A stretch of 64,000 nt of DNA, taken from NCBI RefSeq assembly GCF_002914585.1, contig NZ_PDDM01000005.1:124001-188000 (forward strand). The letters run 5' to 3'. Shown one piece after another: positions 1 through 8,591 of the stretch (positions are counted from its first letter, which is position 1; the number at the start of each line of letters is the position of its first letter). The notes under the pieces are model-generated. The model saw only the letters and a list, made by a program, of their open reading frames with translations. It searched no databases and was not told where the DNA came from. The position numbers and the translations under genes are program-made. Source of the stretch: Pseudanabaena sp. BC1403. GTDB lineage: Bacteria; Cyanobacteriota; Cyanobacteriia; Pseudanabaenales; Pseudanabaenaceae.

Positions 1-1097
1 TTGGCAGCAATTTCTCGGCAAATGCTCAAGCGATCGATGCCGATCATATTGATATTGACTGGTTTAGCCCCAGTGGCAAGATTCTTTGGACAACTAATGC
101 GAATACGGAGTCATTACAACCCCGTGAGAAAGGAATATTGCAGCCTGTCTATCGCACCGTGCATTTGTCAGAAGTTGAGCCATTGCGACAGATGACTGAA
201 CCGATTGTAATTAATGGCAAATTATTAGGATATCTACGAATTAGTCATCCTTGGTTTGAGGTGACTAAGCCTGTCAAGCAATTATTCCTCGATTTAGCGA
301 TCGGCACAACGCTGATGGTATTCGTGGTTCTCCTATGCGGTTGGTGGCTCGCAGGAATCGCTATGGAGCCAGTGCGTGAATCCTATCAGCGCTTAAAACA
401 GTTCACAGCCGATGCTTCCCATGAGCTTCGCAACCCGATCGCAGTCATTCAAACCAATGTCCAAGTTGCCCTTGCCGATCCCAATCCCGATCCCGAATTT
501 CAGCGATCGCAAATGGAAACAATTGAAAGAATTACCAGACGATTAGGAAGATTAATTGATGATTTACTGTTTTTAGCAAGGCATGATGGCGGTATTACTA
601 ATCAGAAGCGTGAATCTTGCAATTTATCGCAAATTTTGCGTGAAGTTGGAGAAGAACAACAGACGATCGCGCATCAAAAACAAATCACCTTGGAAGTCCC
701 CGATCAAGAATCTAAACTAGTCGTATCAGGCGATCGCGATCGCTTAGGGCGATTATTTACAAATCTGATCAGCAATGCGATCGCCTATACGCCCACAGGC
801 GGGAAAGTCCAAATCATCTCCGAGTCAAGCACTTCTCACAATCAAATTCAAGTGCAGATCAAAGATACTGGCATCGGTATTCCTGAAGCAGAACTATCCC
901 AGATTTTTGAACGGTTCTATCGCTATCAACCCCAAAAAAGCAGCAAATCTAGTGCAAAATCTATCAATCCCATGACCAGTGGATCAGGACTGGGACTTGC
1001 GATCGCAAAGGCGATCGCCGAAAGCCATCAGGGACAAATTAATGTCGAGAGCAAAGTCGGACAGGGAACGACTTTTACAGTAGTTTTATCCAATTAA
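1..1097 (+). CDS. Sensor histidine kinase, 5' end outside the window
   Basis: The frame is open from base 3 without a start, so the N-terminus lies upstream. The visible part has the end of an extracytoplasmic sensor region, one membrane segment (about bases 280-360), a phospho-acceptor box HELRNP with the histidine at 420-422, an N box (NLISNAIAYTP), the G1 box DTGIGIP, an F box (FERFYRY) and the G2 box GSGLGLAIAK, ending with a normal stop. This is the complete HisKA plus HATPase_c core of a membrane-bound class I kinase. The H-box neighbourhood (FTADASHELRNP) resembles cyanobacterial RppB/NrsS kinases, but the signal sensed cannot be told. The partner regulator is expected upstream, outside the window. 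An ATG at 138 lies in this frame but would cut off sensor sequence. Confidence 0.93.
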   Translation, partial: GSNFSANAQAIDADHIDIDWFSPSGKILWTTNANTESLQPREKGILQPVYRTVHLSEVEPLRQMTEPIVINGKLLGYLRISHPWFEVTKPVKQLFLDLAIGTTLMVFVVLLCGWWLAGIAMEPVRESYQRLKQFTADASHELRNPIAVIQTNVQVALADPNPDPEFQRSQMETIERITRRLGRLIDDLLFLARHDGGITNQKRESCNLSQILREVGEEQQTIAHQKQITLEVPDQESKLVVSGDRDRLGRLFTNLISNAIAYTPTGGKVQIISESSTSHNQIQVQIKDTGIGIPEAELSQIFERFYRYQPQKSSKSSAKSINPMTSGSGLGLAIAKAIAESHQGQINVESKVGQGTTFTVVLSN

Positions 1098-1140
1098 ATT
1101 GCCTAAAGAAAAGAAAAAAAGATGGCATTTTCCTATATCA

Positions 1141-1171
1141 AAAAAGGCAGTACTCCGTGCTGCCTTTTTTG
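1141..1171 (+). terminator. Hairpin terminator after the histidine kinase
   Basis: An 11-bp stem (AAAAAAGGCAG paired with CTGCCTTTTTT) and a 9-nt loop, about 45 bases after the kinase stop. With A and T runs on both sides it could also serve the convergent gene ending at 1219. Confidence 0.75.
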
Positions 1172-1218
1172 GGAACTAACGCAAAATTTGCATGGCTATA
1201 GAAGCTATGTAGAGATTC

Positions 1219-2487
1219 TCAATTAAACCAAACTACAAAGCCAAATAGATTGCTACCAAAAGCATTTAGCATCTCATTCCAAACACGAGCATCAGTAGTA
1301 GTTCCTTTCTCAAGATAAGGAGTAGCCGCAGTGCCTTGAACCCATGACACTAGGTCAAATGCACGCGGTTCAGTAAAAATTCGAGCAAAATCAATACTCA
1401 ATTTTTCATCTCGCCAGAACGGAATATTCTTTTTGCCATCAAGAATCATCGCAATTTCATCTAGAGATTTTAGCCAAGATTTGACCATTTCATCGGTAAC
1501 ACGAACCTGTGGAATTACTGACAATTGCTTAGGATTAGGAACCCATTCGCGATCGCTATCGGTTTCCGCTAAAATCGATTTCCACGATTCACGACTCAGA
1601 CTAATCACTGACTTCATGTGATTAAGTATTGTGGTCATGCGTTGCGGTTCTTGCAAAGGGAATTTTGCTAGATGCACAGCCGTAACTAAATCAAGAGGAT
1701 CAAAAATGTTGAAGGAATACTCATCAGTCTTCTTGGGGCGTTTCAGTAAAAACTTATGAGGTGTATCCACATTTTGGAAGAATAAATGAGCGCAAGCAGC
1801 AAACAACTCTCGGCTATCATAGGCTCGCAAAAATTCGCCCATCGCACCTAATACATGGGTATAGCCCTGTAGCCACAAAGCATCACCGCGATCAAACGCG
1901 ATTAAAAATTGCTGTGCATCTTTTTCAGTAACCCTTGCGCCCGTCACCGCATTAAAAATCTGCCACAACATTTCTTTGTCATCAGCCTTGCCATTGCCAT
2001 CAAAATCTAAACGGATTAATCCTAAACGTAATGCTAGTTTGAGATTCTGATCTTTGATTGGTTCGAGTGTAGTACGTACAGCAGCTAGATCGTCAATCCA
2101 GCCCTGAAAAACTTGCTGAAGTCCATCGTAAGTTAATGTTTGCGGTTTGGGATTGGTCGGAACAGGTAATCGAAAGAAAGGAATCGAACCACCTGCGGGG
2201 TTTTGGATCATGCCATAGCGATAGAGTGACTGCATTAGTCTCTCAGTACCGCTCATAAATTGGATTACACCTAGCCCAAAACGAGCTTTGTCATCTTTGT
2301 CATTATTTTTTAAATAATCTTTAAAGACTTTTTCCCCTTCAGCAAGTTTTCCTGAGGTGAGATAGGGATCGGGTAATGGCGCGATCACAGCGTTACTAGG
2401 TTGCAAAGCGATCGCTGATATAGAAATCAAACAAGTAATAAGTACAGCGATCAGAGATCGCCATATCCACCGCATTTTTTTTGGCAT
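1219..2487 (-). CDS. Secreted protein with one EF-hand-like loop, function unknown
   Basis: 422 residues from the ATG at 2487, which has AGGA about 10 bases upstream; an in-frame GTG at 2505 would add 6 residues. A signal peptide (basic KKMRWIWR, then a hydrophobic stretch ending near ALQ) predicts export. After it comes a TPR-like stretch (EGEKVFKDYLKNNDKDDKARFGLGV). Around residues 161-172 lies a near-canonical EF-hand calcium loop (DFDGNGKADDKE: acidic or Asn ligands at loop positions 1, 3, 5, 9 and 12, Gly at 6). I do not recognise the rest. A periplasmic calcium-responsive role is inference from this one loop. Confidence 0.85.
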   Translation of the reverse strand: MPKKMRWIWRSLIAVLITCLISISAIALQPSNAVIAPLPDPYLTSGKLAEGEKVFKDYLKNNDKDDKARFGLGVIQFMSGTERLMQSLYRYGMIQNPAGGSIPFFRLPVPTNPKPQTLTYDGLQQVFQGWIDDLAAVRTTLEPIKDQNLKLALRLGLIRLDFDGNGKADDKEMLWQIFNAVTGARVTEKDAQQFLIAFDRGDALWLQGYTHVLGAMGEFLRAYDSRELFAACAHLFFQNVDTPHKFLLKRPKKTDEYSFNIFDPLDLVTAVHLAKFPLQEPQRMTTILNHMKSVISLSRESWKSILAETDSDREWVPNPKQLSVIPQVRVTDEMVKSWLKSLDEIAMILDGKKNIPFWRDEKLSIDFARIFTEPRAFDLVSWVQGTAATPYLEKGTTTDARVWNEMLNAFGSNLFGFVVWFN

Positions 2488-2552
2488 ATCCAAATTCCTA
2501 GACACAAAAAATAAATGACGTAAGCAAAGCTTACATCATTTATTTTTTGTGT

Positions 2553-2619
2553 AATATAAAACCCCAAAGATTTGGAGCGCCCGCGTAGCGGGCGCTCCAA
2601 ATCTTTGGGGTTTTATATT
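2553..2619. repeat. Perfect 67-bp palindrome
   Basis: Arms of 32 bp with a GTA loop at 2585-2587. The tip GCGCCCGC-GTA-GCGGGCGC recurs at 41706-41762 with different outer arms. It lies between two minus-strand genes, just after the stop of the gene ending at 2637, and could end its transcript. Confidence 0.95.
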
Positions 2620-2636
2620 TGATTTTGCTAAGCCAC

Positions 2637-2969
2637 TTAGCAATAGGAGCTAATGTCTTCGCCACAGCGATCAACTAAAAAGCATAGCGCCCGAAATCGC
2701 AGGAAAACAAATTCATCGTAGAGAGGATTGAGCTTACAAAGTGGTGGGATATTGATAATCACATGACCAAGGATTTTAATAGTGCGCTCAAATGGACATT
2801 GAGCTGGAATTAGTTTCGCGATGCGATGAGCCGTCTGCGATTTCTGAATTTCAAAGCTGTCAATTTTCTGGCGCAAAGGTTTTAGTAGATCGAAGGTTTC
2901 TTTGGGTTGAGGTCTGCCGCCGATATATGAGTTTTCCCCGCCAAATTCAGTGCTGTTAATACTTGACAT
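2637..2969 (-). CDS. Mo-dependent nitrogenase C-terminal-domain family protein
   Basis: 110 residues from ATG at 2969; a TTG at 2990 would add 7. The second half (IPAQCPFERTIKI, then IPPLCKLNPLYDE, FLRFRALCFL and CGEDIS) matches the small cyanobacterial family named after the C-terminus of Mo-dependent nitrogenase (PF06967), recognised from memory of its conserved Cys-Pro-Phe-Glu-Arg and Cys-Lys-Leu-Asn-Pro-Leu-Tyr blocks. Several cysteines are conserved. The family occurs in cyanobacteria that do not fix nitrogen, so the name should not be taken as a function. No nif genes are in the window. The exact role is unknown. Confidence 0.8.
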   Translation of the reverse strand: MSSINSTEFGGENSYIGGRPQPKETFDLLKPLRQKIDSFEIQKSQTAHRIAKLIPAQCPFERTIKILGHVIINIPPLCKLNPLYDEFVFLRFRALCFLVDRCGEDISSYC

Positions 2970-3186
2970 GTTTACCAAACGCTCTCTCAAAATAGAGTAT
3001 GTACATTTAAAACATTTACGTTACCAATCTTAACATAATTGCTTTAAATAGAGTTTAGAAAATACATTATTCATTCTTATGTATGAGATTGTATATACAA
3101 AAAGAAAGATAAGAATTTTTCTATGACCTTGATAATTTAGAACATACCCATTTGTCTGTATAGGCGATCGCAAACAACTTATTTAG

Positions 3187-3237
3187 GCCCCAAAAAGGAA
3201 GAGGCGGCGCTTCGCGCCGCCTCTTCCTTTTTGGGGC
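3187..3237. repeat. Perfect 51-bp palindrome
   Basis: 24-bp arms with a TTC loop at 3211-3213 and tip GGCGGCGC-TTC-GCGCCGCC, shared with the palindromes at 40238 and 49117. It begins the spacer just downstream of lpxA (stop at 3246) and may end the lpxA transcript. Confidence 0.95.
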
Positions 3238-3245
3238 TTTAGTCA

Positions 3246-4064
3246 TCAAATACGGCGGGGAATTGGGCCGCGCCGTGCAGAAAGAGTGATCGAGTCATGT
3301 AAAAATTGGCGCAAATGCTGAACATGGGAATTATCGATCAGAGTAGCTAGTTTCTCAAGAGCTTCAACTAGGGTCAGATCCTGATGATATAGCAATCGAA
3401 ATGCTGTCTTCAGTGCCTGTTGAGTTGACGCATCTAGTCCAGCACGATCCATCCCAACGCGATTTAGAGTTCGCACACGAGAAGGATTTCCCTCAACTAG
3501 AGTATAGGGAGGCACATCTCTCTCGATTCGACTCATACCACCAACCATAGACAGCCGCCCAATTCGCACAAACTGATGTACACCCAACACACCACTGATT
3601 CTGGCATGAGGTTCAACATGTACATGTCCTGCTAGAGCTACGCCATTGGCAATAATCACACGATCTTCAATTTCGCAATTATGCCCCACATGGACATACG
3701 CCATTAGCAAGTTCCCGTTACCAACATAAGTAACTTCATCAGCTTCATTAGCACGATTAATCGTGACGTACTCGCGGATGCGATTGTCATTACCGATGCG
3801 GACGAGGCTATCAGCACCCGAATATTTCAAGTCTTGAGAATCTAATCCGATCGCCGCCCCTGGATAAATTTGGTTGCGATCGCCAATTTCAGTTCTCCCT
3901 TCGACAATAGCATGATGTCCAATGACAGAATGAGAACCAATTTTCACCTGTTCACCGATGACAGCATAAGCTCCAACTTTAACAGTCGGATGAAGTTGGG
4001 CATCAGGATGCACTATGGCTGTCGGGTGAATAAATTCAGACACAGGCGCATGAGACACAGGCAT
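3246..4064 (-). CDS. lpxA: LpxA, UDP-N-acetylglucosamine acyltransferase
   Basis: Cytoplasmic first enzyme of lipid A synthesis: it transfers a 3-hydroxyacyl chain from ACP to the 3-OH of UDP-GlcNAc. The 272 residues match the family length (about 260-275). The N-terminal two thirds is a left-handed beta-helix of hexapeptide repeats (IHPTAIVHPDAQLHPTVKVG and onwards). The expected catalytic His lies in AYVHVGHNCEI, and GNPSRVRTLNRVG before the helical C-terminal domain is typical. It is the last gene of bamA-lpxC-fabZ-lpxA. lpxD and lpxB are not in this window. Confidence 0.97.
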   Translation of the reverse strand: MPVSHAPVSEFIHPTAIVHPDAQLHPTVKVGAYAVIGEQVKIGSHSVIGHHAIVEGRTEIGDRNQIYPGAAIGLDSQDLKYSGADSLVRIGNDNRIREYVTINRANEADEVTYVGNGNLLMAYVHVGHNCEIEDRVIIANGVALAGHVHVEPHARISGVLGVHQFVRIGRLSMVGGMSRIERDVPPYTLVEGNPSRVRTLNRVGMDRAGLDASTQQALKTAFRLLYHQDLTLVEALEKLATLIDNSHVQHLRQFLHDSITLSARRGPIPRRI

Positions 4065-4162
4065 AAAAAGTTTGGCTCGCTTGATACTAAGTTAGATCGC
4101 TTGATTTGCGATCGCTTGGATCGCCAGATAACAAATTAAAATTTGAAACTAGAGATAAAAGA

Positions 4163-4669
4163 TTAAAGATTAACTAATGAAAACATCAATTCACCTTCAC
4201 AGGCTAATTGACCATCAACTTCTGCACGCCCATGCATCTTACCAAAACGCTTGCGTGAAACTAATAGCTCAGTAGTAATAGTTAGACGATCACCAGGAAC
4301 TACAGGGCGACGGAATCGGACTTTATCAATTCCTGCAAATAGTGACAGTTGATTTTCCATGCCAGGTAGGTGTCTCAAGACAATACCGCCTACTTGCGCC
4401 ATTGCCTCAACAATTAAGACCCCAGGCATGATCGGACGCTCAGGAAAATGACCTTGAAAAAAGGGTTCGTTAAAGGTGACATTTTTAATTCCTGTAGCGG
4501 ATTTATTCGGTACAAAATTAACAATGCGATCAACTAGCAGGAATGGATAGCGGTGGGGTAATAATTTCTGAATATCTTCGATCATCAAAATCTGACTGGG
4601 GGTACTATTTTCCTCGTCAGTATTAAGCTCAGAACTATCTATGGTGGGTTCTTCGGTCAAAGTTGGCAT
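4163..4669 (-). CDS. fabZ: FabZ, 3-hydroxyacyl-ACP dehydratase
   Basis: Dehydrates 3-hydroxyacyl-ACP to trans-2-enoyl-ACP in fatty acid synthesis and so competes with LpxA for the same acyl-ACP. Hot-dog fold signatures are visible: [13 protein letters not shown] with the catalytic His, and [20 protein letters not shown] with the catalytic Glu. ATG at 4669 gives 168 residues; a TTG at 4699 would add 10. The first 40 or so residues (acidic, [18 protein letters not shown]) extend beyond most FabZ proteins and look disordered. Neither start has a clear ribosome-binding site. It lies between lpxC and lpxA, the usual order. Confidence 0.95.
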   Translation of the reverse strand: MPTLTEEPTIDSSELNTDEENSTPSQILMIEDIQKLLPHRYPFLLVDRIVNFVPNKSATGIKNVTFNEPFFQGHFPERPIMPGVLIVEAMAQVGGIVLRHLPGMENQLSLFAGIDKVRFRRPVVPGDRLTITTELLVSRKRFGKMHGRAEVDGQLACEGELMFSLVNL

Positions 4670-4727
4670 ATTAACTAATAATTTTGCATAGGAGGTCAAT
4701 GAGTTGTCTGGCTAACGCTTTGTGTGG

Positions 4728-5555
4728 CTATAGCTTTCTCGCTAAGGAGATCGCAAATTCAGCATGAAGGTTATGACTAGCTTTATAAGCAAGAATATGT
4801 GCTCTCGGTAAAAATCCTAGCAAGCTTAGGTCACCAATGAGATCTAAAAGTTTATGACGACATGGTTCATCTTCAAACCTTAGAGGTGGATTGATCCAGC
4901 GATCGCCATCACAAACCATTGCATTTTCAAGACTACCGCCCTTTATCAACCCTGCTGCACGAGCTTGATCAATATATTCAGCAAGCGTAAAAGTTCTGGC
5001 AGGAGCTATTTCTTCAGCAAATTTTTCGCTAAAGTTAGCGATCGCTGGCGACCAACTAAACCACTGCTCACCAATTGCCTTAGTTGGATATTCTATGCCG
5101 TAGGTAAAGCGCAATGTATCTGATGGGATGGCAGTGACAAAGCTATCACCTTTAGTGACTGTAATAGTTTCAGCTAAGGGAATTAGGCGATCTCCTTCTA
5201 TTTGCGTTTTGACACCAACTTTGGCGATCGCCTCAACCCAAGGTAATGCTGAACCATCGAGAATCGGCAGTTCAGACCGATCAAGTTCAATACAGGCATT
5301 ATGCACACCCATACCAAACAAAGCTGATAGCAGATGCTCAACCGTGCGAACACCCGTTCCATTTTGACGTAATTCTGTTGATAGCTGCGAAGCTGAAACT
5401 ACAGTCGTATCGGCAGGTATTCTTGACTCACCGTAAACAAAATAACGACCTGAGTCAATGGGCGCAGGACTAACAGTCACAGAAACTTGCTCGCCACTAT
5501 GCAACCCAATCCCCGACAACGAAAATGGGGCGACGATCGTCTGTTGATAGAGCAT
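4728..5555 (-). CDS. lpxC: LpxC, UDP-3-O-acyl-N-acetylglucosamine deacetylase
   Basis: Zinc amidase that makes the committed step of lipid A synthesis. It has 275 residues, slightly shorter than the E. coli enzyme. Visible motifs are the first zinc His in VRTVEHLLSALFGMGVHNACI, the ILDGSALPWVEAI stretch, and the C-terminal zinc site HKLLDLIGDLSLLG. The start ATG lies 2 bases after the bamA stop (TAG-TC-ATG), with AGGAGAG inside the end of bamA as ribosome-binding site, so the two are probably translationally coupled. Confidence 0.97.
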   Translation of the reverse strand: MLYQQTIVAPFSLSGIGLHSGEQVSVTVSPAPIDSGRYFVYGESRIPADTTVVSASQLSTELRQNGTGVRTVEHLLSALFGMGVHNACIELDRSELPILDGSALPWVEAIAKVGVKTQIEGDRLIPLAETITVTKGDSFVTAIPSDTLRFTYGIEYPTKAIGEQWFSWSPAIANFSEKFAEEIAPARTFTLAEYIDQARAAGLIKGGSLENAMVCDGDRWINPPLRFEDEPCRHKLLDLIGDLSLLGFLPRAHILAYKASHNLHAEFAISLARKL

Positions 5556-5557
5556 GA

Positions 5558-7561
5558 CTAGAATTTCTCTCCTAGACCAAAGCTAAACTGCGTACCGCCA
5601 TTTGAGCCTATACCATAGTCCACTCTGATCGAACCCAGAGGAGATTGTACACGTACCCCAATACCATAACCTGCGCCATTACCTGGTTTATTTCGCGCTC
5701 CAGCAGGATTGCCTGGCACAGATGAGGCTGAGCCTAAATCTGTACCATAGTCGAAGAACAGGACTCCACCGACAATATTAAAGACAGGGAAACGATATTC
5801 AGCTGAGAAAATACCAAAACTACGACCGCTTCCAATTTTGCCTTCATCCCAACCACGGACTGAGTTACTACCACCGAGTTGAAATGCTTCATAGGGAGGT
5901 AAAGTCCCAAACACAGTGCCGCCTTGAATGTTAAAAGCAAGGGTCTGATTACCTTCAGAGAAATTCAAGAACTTAACGGGCATGAAATAACTATAGCTAG
6001 CACGAACCCGATTCAAGAATACGGAGCCTAAACCAATGGGAATTGACTGCTCAGTGGCAATCCGAAATACAGAACCAGAGGATGGCTTAATGGGATTGTC
6101 GCGCTGATCAGTTGCATAGGCAAATTGCAGCAGCAGCAAGTCATCTTGTCCAGTGCCACTAGCAGAGAGAGGGTTACCGAGTGAGTCAGTCGCAGAGATC
6201 GCATTATTGCTGCTATCGGTAATGCTGACTCTTTCAAAGCGCAAGCCCAATGAGGCAGTTGTGGCAGTTCCCAAAGGTCTAGAGAAGCTAAAACCTGTGC
6301 CAAGTCGGTTGATGCGAGGACTATTGTTATTAACTCCAATCCCAATTGGGGTATCAAAAATATAGCTAAACAAACTGCGGTTAAAAATATTAGCTGTGAA
6401 GGAAGTCCGATTCGGGTCACCTGCAAGCCAAGGATCGGTGAAGTTGAGGTCAAATAGTAATTCGCGTTCACCAACTTGAATATCTAAACCAAGCTTTTGG
6501 TTGTTACCACCAAGGTTTTGCTGCTGAAAACTGACTGTACCGAATAAGCCTGTTGATGAACTTAAACCTGCACCTGCGGCAATCGAGCCTGTGTTGCGTT
6601 CTTTGACATTGACAGTCACAATCACTTTGCGTGGATCTGTCCCAGGCGCAAGACCAATGTTGAGATCTTCAAATAAACCGAGAGCAAAGACTTTTTGTAA
6701 GTCACCTTGAACTGTGTTTTTATTGAAGATTTCGCCTTCTTTAATCGTCAGCTCACGGGTAATGATAAAGTCCCGAGTTGTTCCAGTGACTGGTTTGCCT
6801 TCCTTGTCAACGGTTTTGCCATCTTCATTGATAAAGGCAACTTTGATGTCTTCGATCACACCTTCAGAAACAACTAGATTAATATTTCCATCAGGAGTTG
6901 CCTTGATATCAACAATCTGAGCTAGGACATAGCCCTTGTCTTGGTAGTATTTTTCAAGTTCTTTAACTCCAGTTTGGATATCTTTGAGGTTAGTGATTTT
7001 ACCAACCTGAGAACCAAAGATCCGATCAACCACACCTGCTTCTAAGACCTTTGTTCCTTCTGTGTTGACGGACTTGAGTACAGGGTTTGGTAATACAAAG
7101 AACGTTACGCGCACACCAATATCCGTATCTTCAGGCTCAGCTTGCACATTTGAGAAAAAGCCTGTGGCAAATACAGCGTTGATGTCTGATTGGAGTTGAG
7201 TACGAGTTACAGTCCGACCTGGTTTTGTGGCGATCGCATCGTAAATTCTTTGCTCCAGTTCAGGCGGTAATGGAGGTTGCCCTTCTGGAGTTTTAATTGC
7301 AACTTCGCCCACCAGCACTTGAGTTTCAGTTGTAGTTGCGGGAGCAGGCGTGGTAGAGGGTAGCGTAAAAGTTGGGGATGAACTGGGAGGGATTGGCGTG
7401 CTTGGCTCCGCAGGCTTTTCAGATGATGGGGGAGTTGTTGGCTGCGGAGTTGGCGCTTGAGCAATCTCTTGCTTTGCAGGAGCAGCCTGTGCCAGCAAAG
7501 GGCTCGTAAGTAAAGTGCTGGATGCGGCAATGGCTGTGAATAAGAGCAAGTTTATACGCAT
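5558..7561 (-). CDS. bamA: BamA/Omp85 (cyanobacterial Toc75 homologue)
   Basis: Outer-membrane beta-barrel insertase. 667 residues from the ATG at 7561, which has GGAAG 6 bases upstream; a TTG at 7573 would add 4. In order: a signal peptide ending near LAQA, a Pro/Thr/Ser-rich linker (about 30-80), POTRA repeats (about 85-340, e.g. VFATGFFSNVQAEPEDTD, VFALGLFEDLNIGL), then a barrel to the C-terminus. The strand-loop 6 signature SVRGWDEG and a terminal Phe are present. Adjacency to purC is also seen in Synechocystis (slr1226-slr1227, from memory). It heads the lipid A genes, linking protein insertion with outer-membrane lipid synthesis. Confidence 0.97.
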   Translation of the reverse strand: MRINLLLFTAIAASSTLLTSPLLAQAAPAKQEIAQAPTPQPTTPPSSEKPAEPSTPIPPSSSPTFTLPSTTPAPATTTETQVLVGEVAIKTPEGQPPLPPELEQRIYDAIATKPGRTVTRTQLQSDINAVFATGFFSNVQAEPEDTDIGVRVTFFVLPNPVLKSVNTEGTKVLEAGVVDRIFGSQVGKITNLKDIQTGVKELEKYYQDKGYVLAQIVDIKATPDGNINLVVSEGVIEDIKVAFINEDGKTVDKEGKPVTGTTRDFIITRELTIKEGEIFNKNTVQGDLQKVFALGLFEDLNIGLAPGTDPRKVIVTVNVKERNTGSIAAGAGLSSSTGLFGTVSFQQQNLGGNNQKLGLDIQVGERELLFDLNFTDPWLAGDPNRTSFTANIFNRSLFSYIFDTPIGIGVNNNSPRINRLGTGFSFSRPLGTATTASLGLRFERVSITDSSNNAISATDSLGNPLSASGTGQDDLLLLQFAYATDQRDNPIKPSSGSVFRIATEQSIPIGLGSVFLNRVRASYSYFMPVKFLNFSEGNQTLAFNIQGGTVFGTLPPYEAFQLGGSNSVRGWDEGKIGSGRSFGIFSAEYRFPVFNIVGGVLFFDYGTDLGSASSVPGNPAGARNKPGNGAGYGIGVRVQSPLGSIRVDYGIGSNGGTQFSFGLGEKF

Positions 7562-7722
7562 AAAGTCTTCCAAACACCTACAGAATTTATTAACACGAAA
7601 CTATTAACGATCAAATACAAACAGGACATTTATTCAACTAGTAATAAATTACTATAACTTTCAATATCCCCATATTGCTAGAGTCTTATTTTATTTAGTA
7701 TATGCACTGGGCACACCATATG

Positions 7723-7742
7723 TCATCAACAGTTCAGTTGAT
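7723..7742 (-). terminator. Possible weak hairpin after purC
   Basis: A 7-bp stem (CATCAAC/GTTGATG) with a 6-nt loop, about 35 bases after the purC stop. On the minus strand there is no good T run directly after it, so the call is tentative. The rest of 7562-7773 shows nothing recognisable. Confidence 0.3.
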
Positions 7743-7773
7743 GGCGATGCTAAAAAACTCTCAGCCCCAAAAT

Positions 7774-8493
7774 TTAAGCAGCCAAGACTCTTTTCATTAC
7801 CTCTTGATATGCTTCTGCAATATTACCTAAATCTTGACGAAAACGATCTTTGTCCATGATTCGAGCAGTTGGATCAGAGATCGCTTTATCCCAAAGACGA
7901 CATGTATCAGGACTAATTTCATCGGCTAATAGTAAGCGTCCATTGGCATCAACTCCGATTTCCACCTTAAAATCAACAAGAATTAAATTGCAGCGCTCAA
8001 AAAATGTTTGCAGATGCTGATTAATATCTAGAGCTAGCTGTTTGAGCTGGGCAACTTGTTCAGGTGTAGCGAGATCGAGCATAGCAACATGGGCATCGGT
8101 AATCAGAGGATCGCCAAGGTCATCATTTTTATAGAAAAATTCGACAAGGGGCTTTTTGAGAGGTTGACCTTGTTCTAAACCAAGACGTTTACAAATACTT
8201 CCTGCGGCAATATTGCGGACGACAACTTCGATTGGCAATATCTTAACTGCAACAACTTGCATCTCGTTGGGTGAGACTTGCTTAATAAAGTGGGTGGCAA
8301 GCCCTTGGGTTTCCAGATACTGAAAAATATGCGAGGCGATCGCACAGTTCATTTCCCCTTTATTAGTGATCGAGCCTTTCTTAAGAGCATTGAAGGCAGT
8401 TGCGTCGTCTTTGTAGCGCGACAGCAAAATATTAGGATCATCTGTCGTAAACAGGATTTTGGCTTTGCCTTCGTAAAGCTTGGTTCCAATCAT
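7774..8493 (-). CDS. purC: PurC, SAICAR synthetase
   Basis: Joins CAIR and aspartate with ATP to give SAICAR in purine synthesis. 239 residues, the usual length for bacterial short PurC. The N-terminal KLYEGKAKILF ATP-binding strand pair, LPIEVVVRNIAAGS, and the C-terminal DEISPDTCRLWD with DKDRFRQDLG are all characteristic. It starts at ATG 8493, about 70 bases downstream of the stop of the pabB-like gene, with a palindrome between. Confidence 0.98.
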   Translation of the reverse strand: MIGTKLYEGKAKILFTTDDPNILLSRYKDDATAFNALKKGSITNKGEMNCAIASHIFQYLETQGLATHFIKQVSPNEMQVVAVKILPIEVVVRNIAAGSICKRLGLEQGQPLKKPLVEFFYKNDDLGDPLITDAHVAMLDLATPEQVAQLKQLALDINQHLQTFFERCNLILVDFKVEIGVDANGRLLLADEISPDTCRLWDKAISDPTARIMDKDRFRQDLGNIAEAYQEVMKRVLAA

Positions 8494-8536
8494 GGATATA
8501 TTGCGATAGTAGTTGCTTATGTATTCTATAGGATCG

Positions 8537-8591
8537 CAAACCCCACCAAAGATTTGCAGCGCTTAACGTTGCAAATCTTTGATGGGGTTTG
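8537..8591. repeat. 55-bp near-perfect palindrome running into the pabB-like gene
   Basis: Arms of about 22 bp (CAAACCCCACCAAAGATTTG...) with one mismatch and an 11-nt centre. The right arm covers the last codons and stop (8563) of the pabB-like gene, so the protein's last residues are encoded by repeat sequence. Confidence 0.88.

Noticed and set aside
2637-2969. Evidence for nitrogen fixation
   Set aside because: The family name comes from domain similarity; the proteins occur in non-fixing cyanobacteria, and no nif genes are here.
6028-6474. 148-residue frame inside bamA
   Set aside because: It is a shifted frame within the strongly conserved barrel domain of bamA, with no start site or plausible protein sequence.
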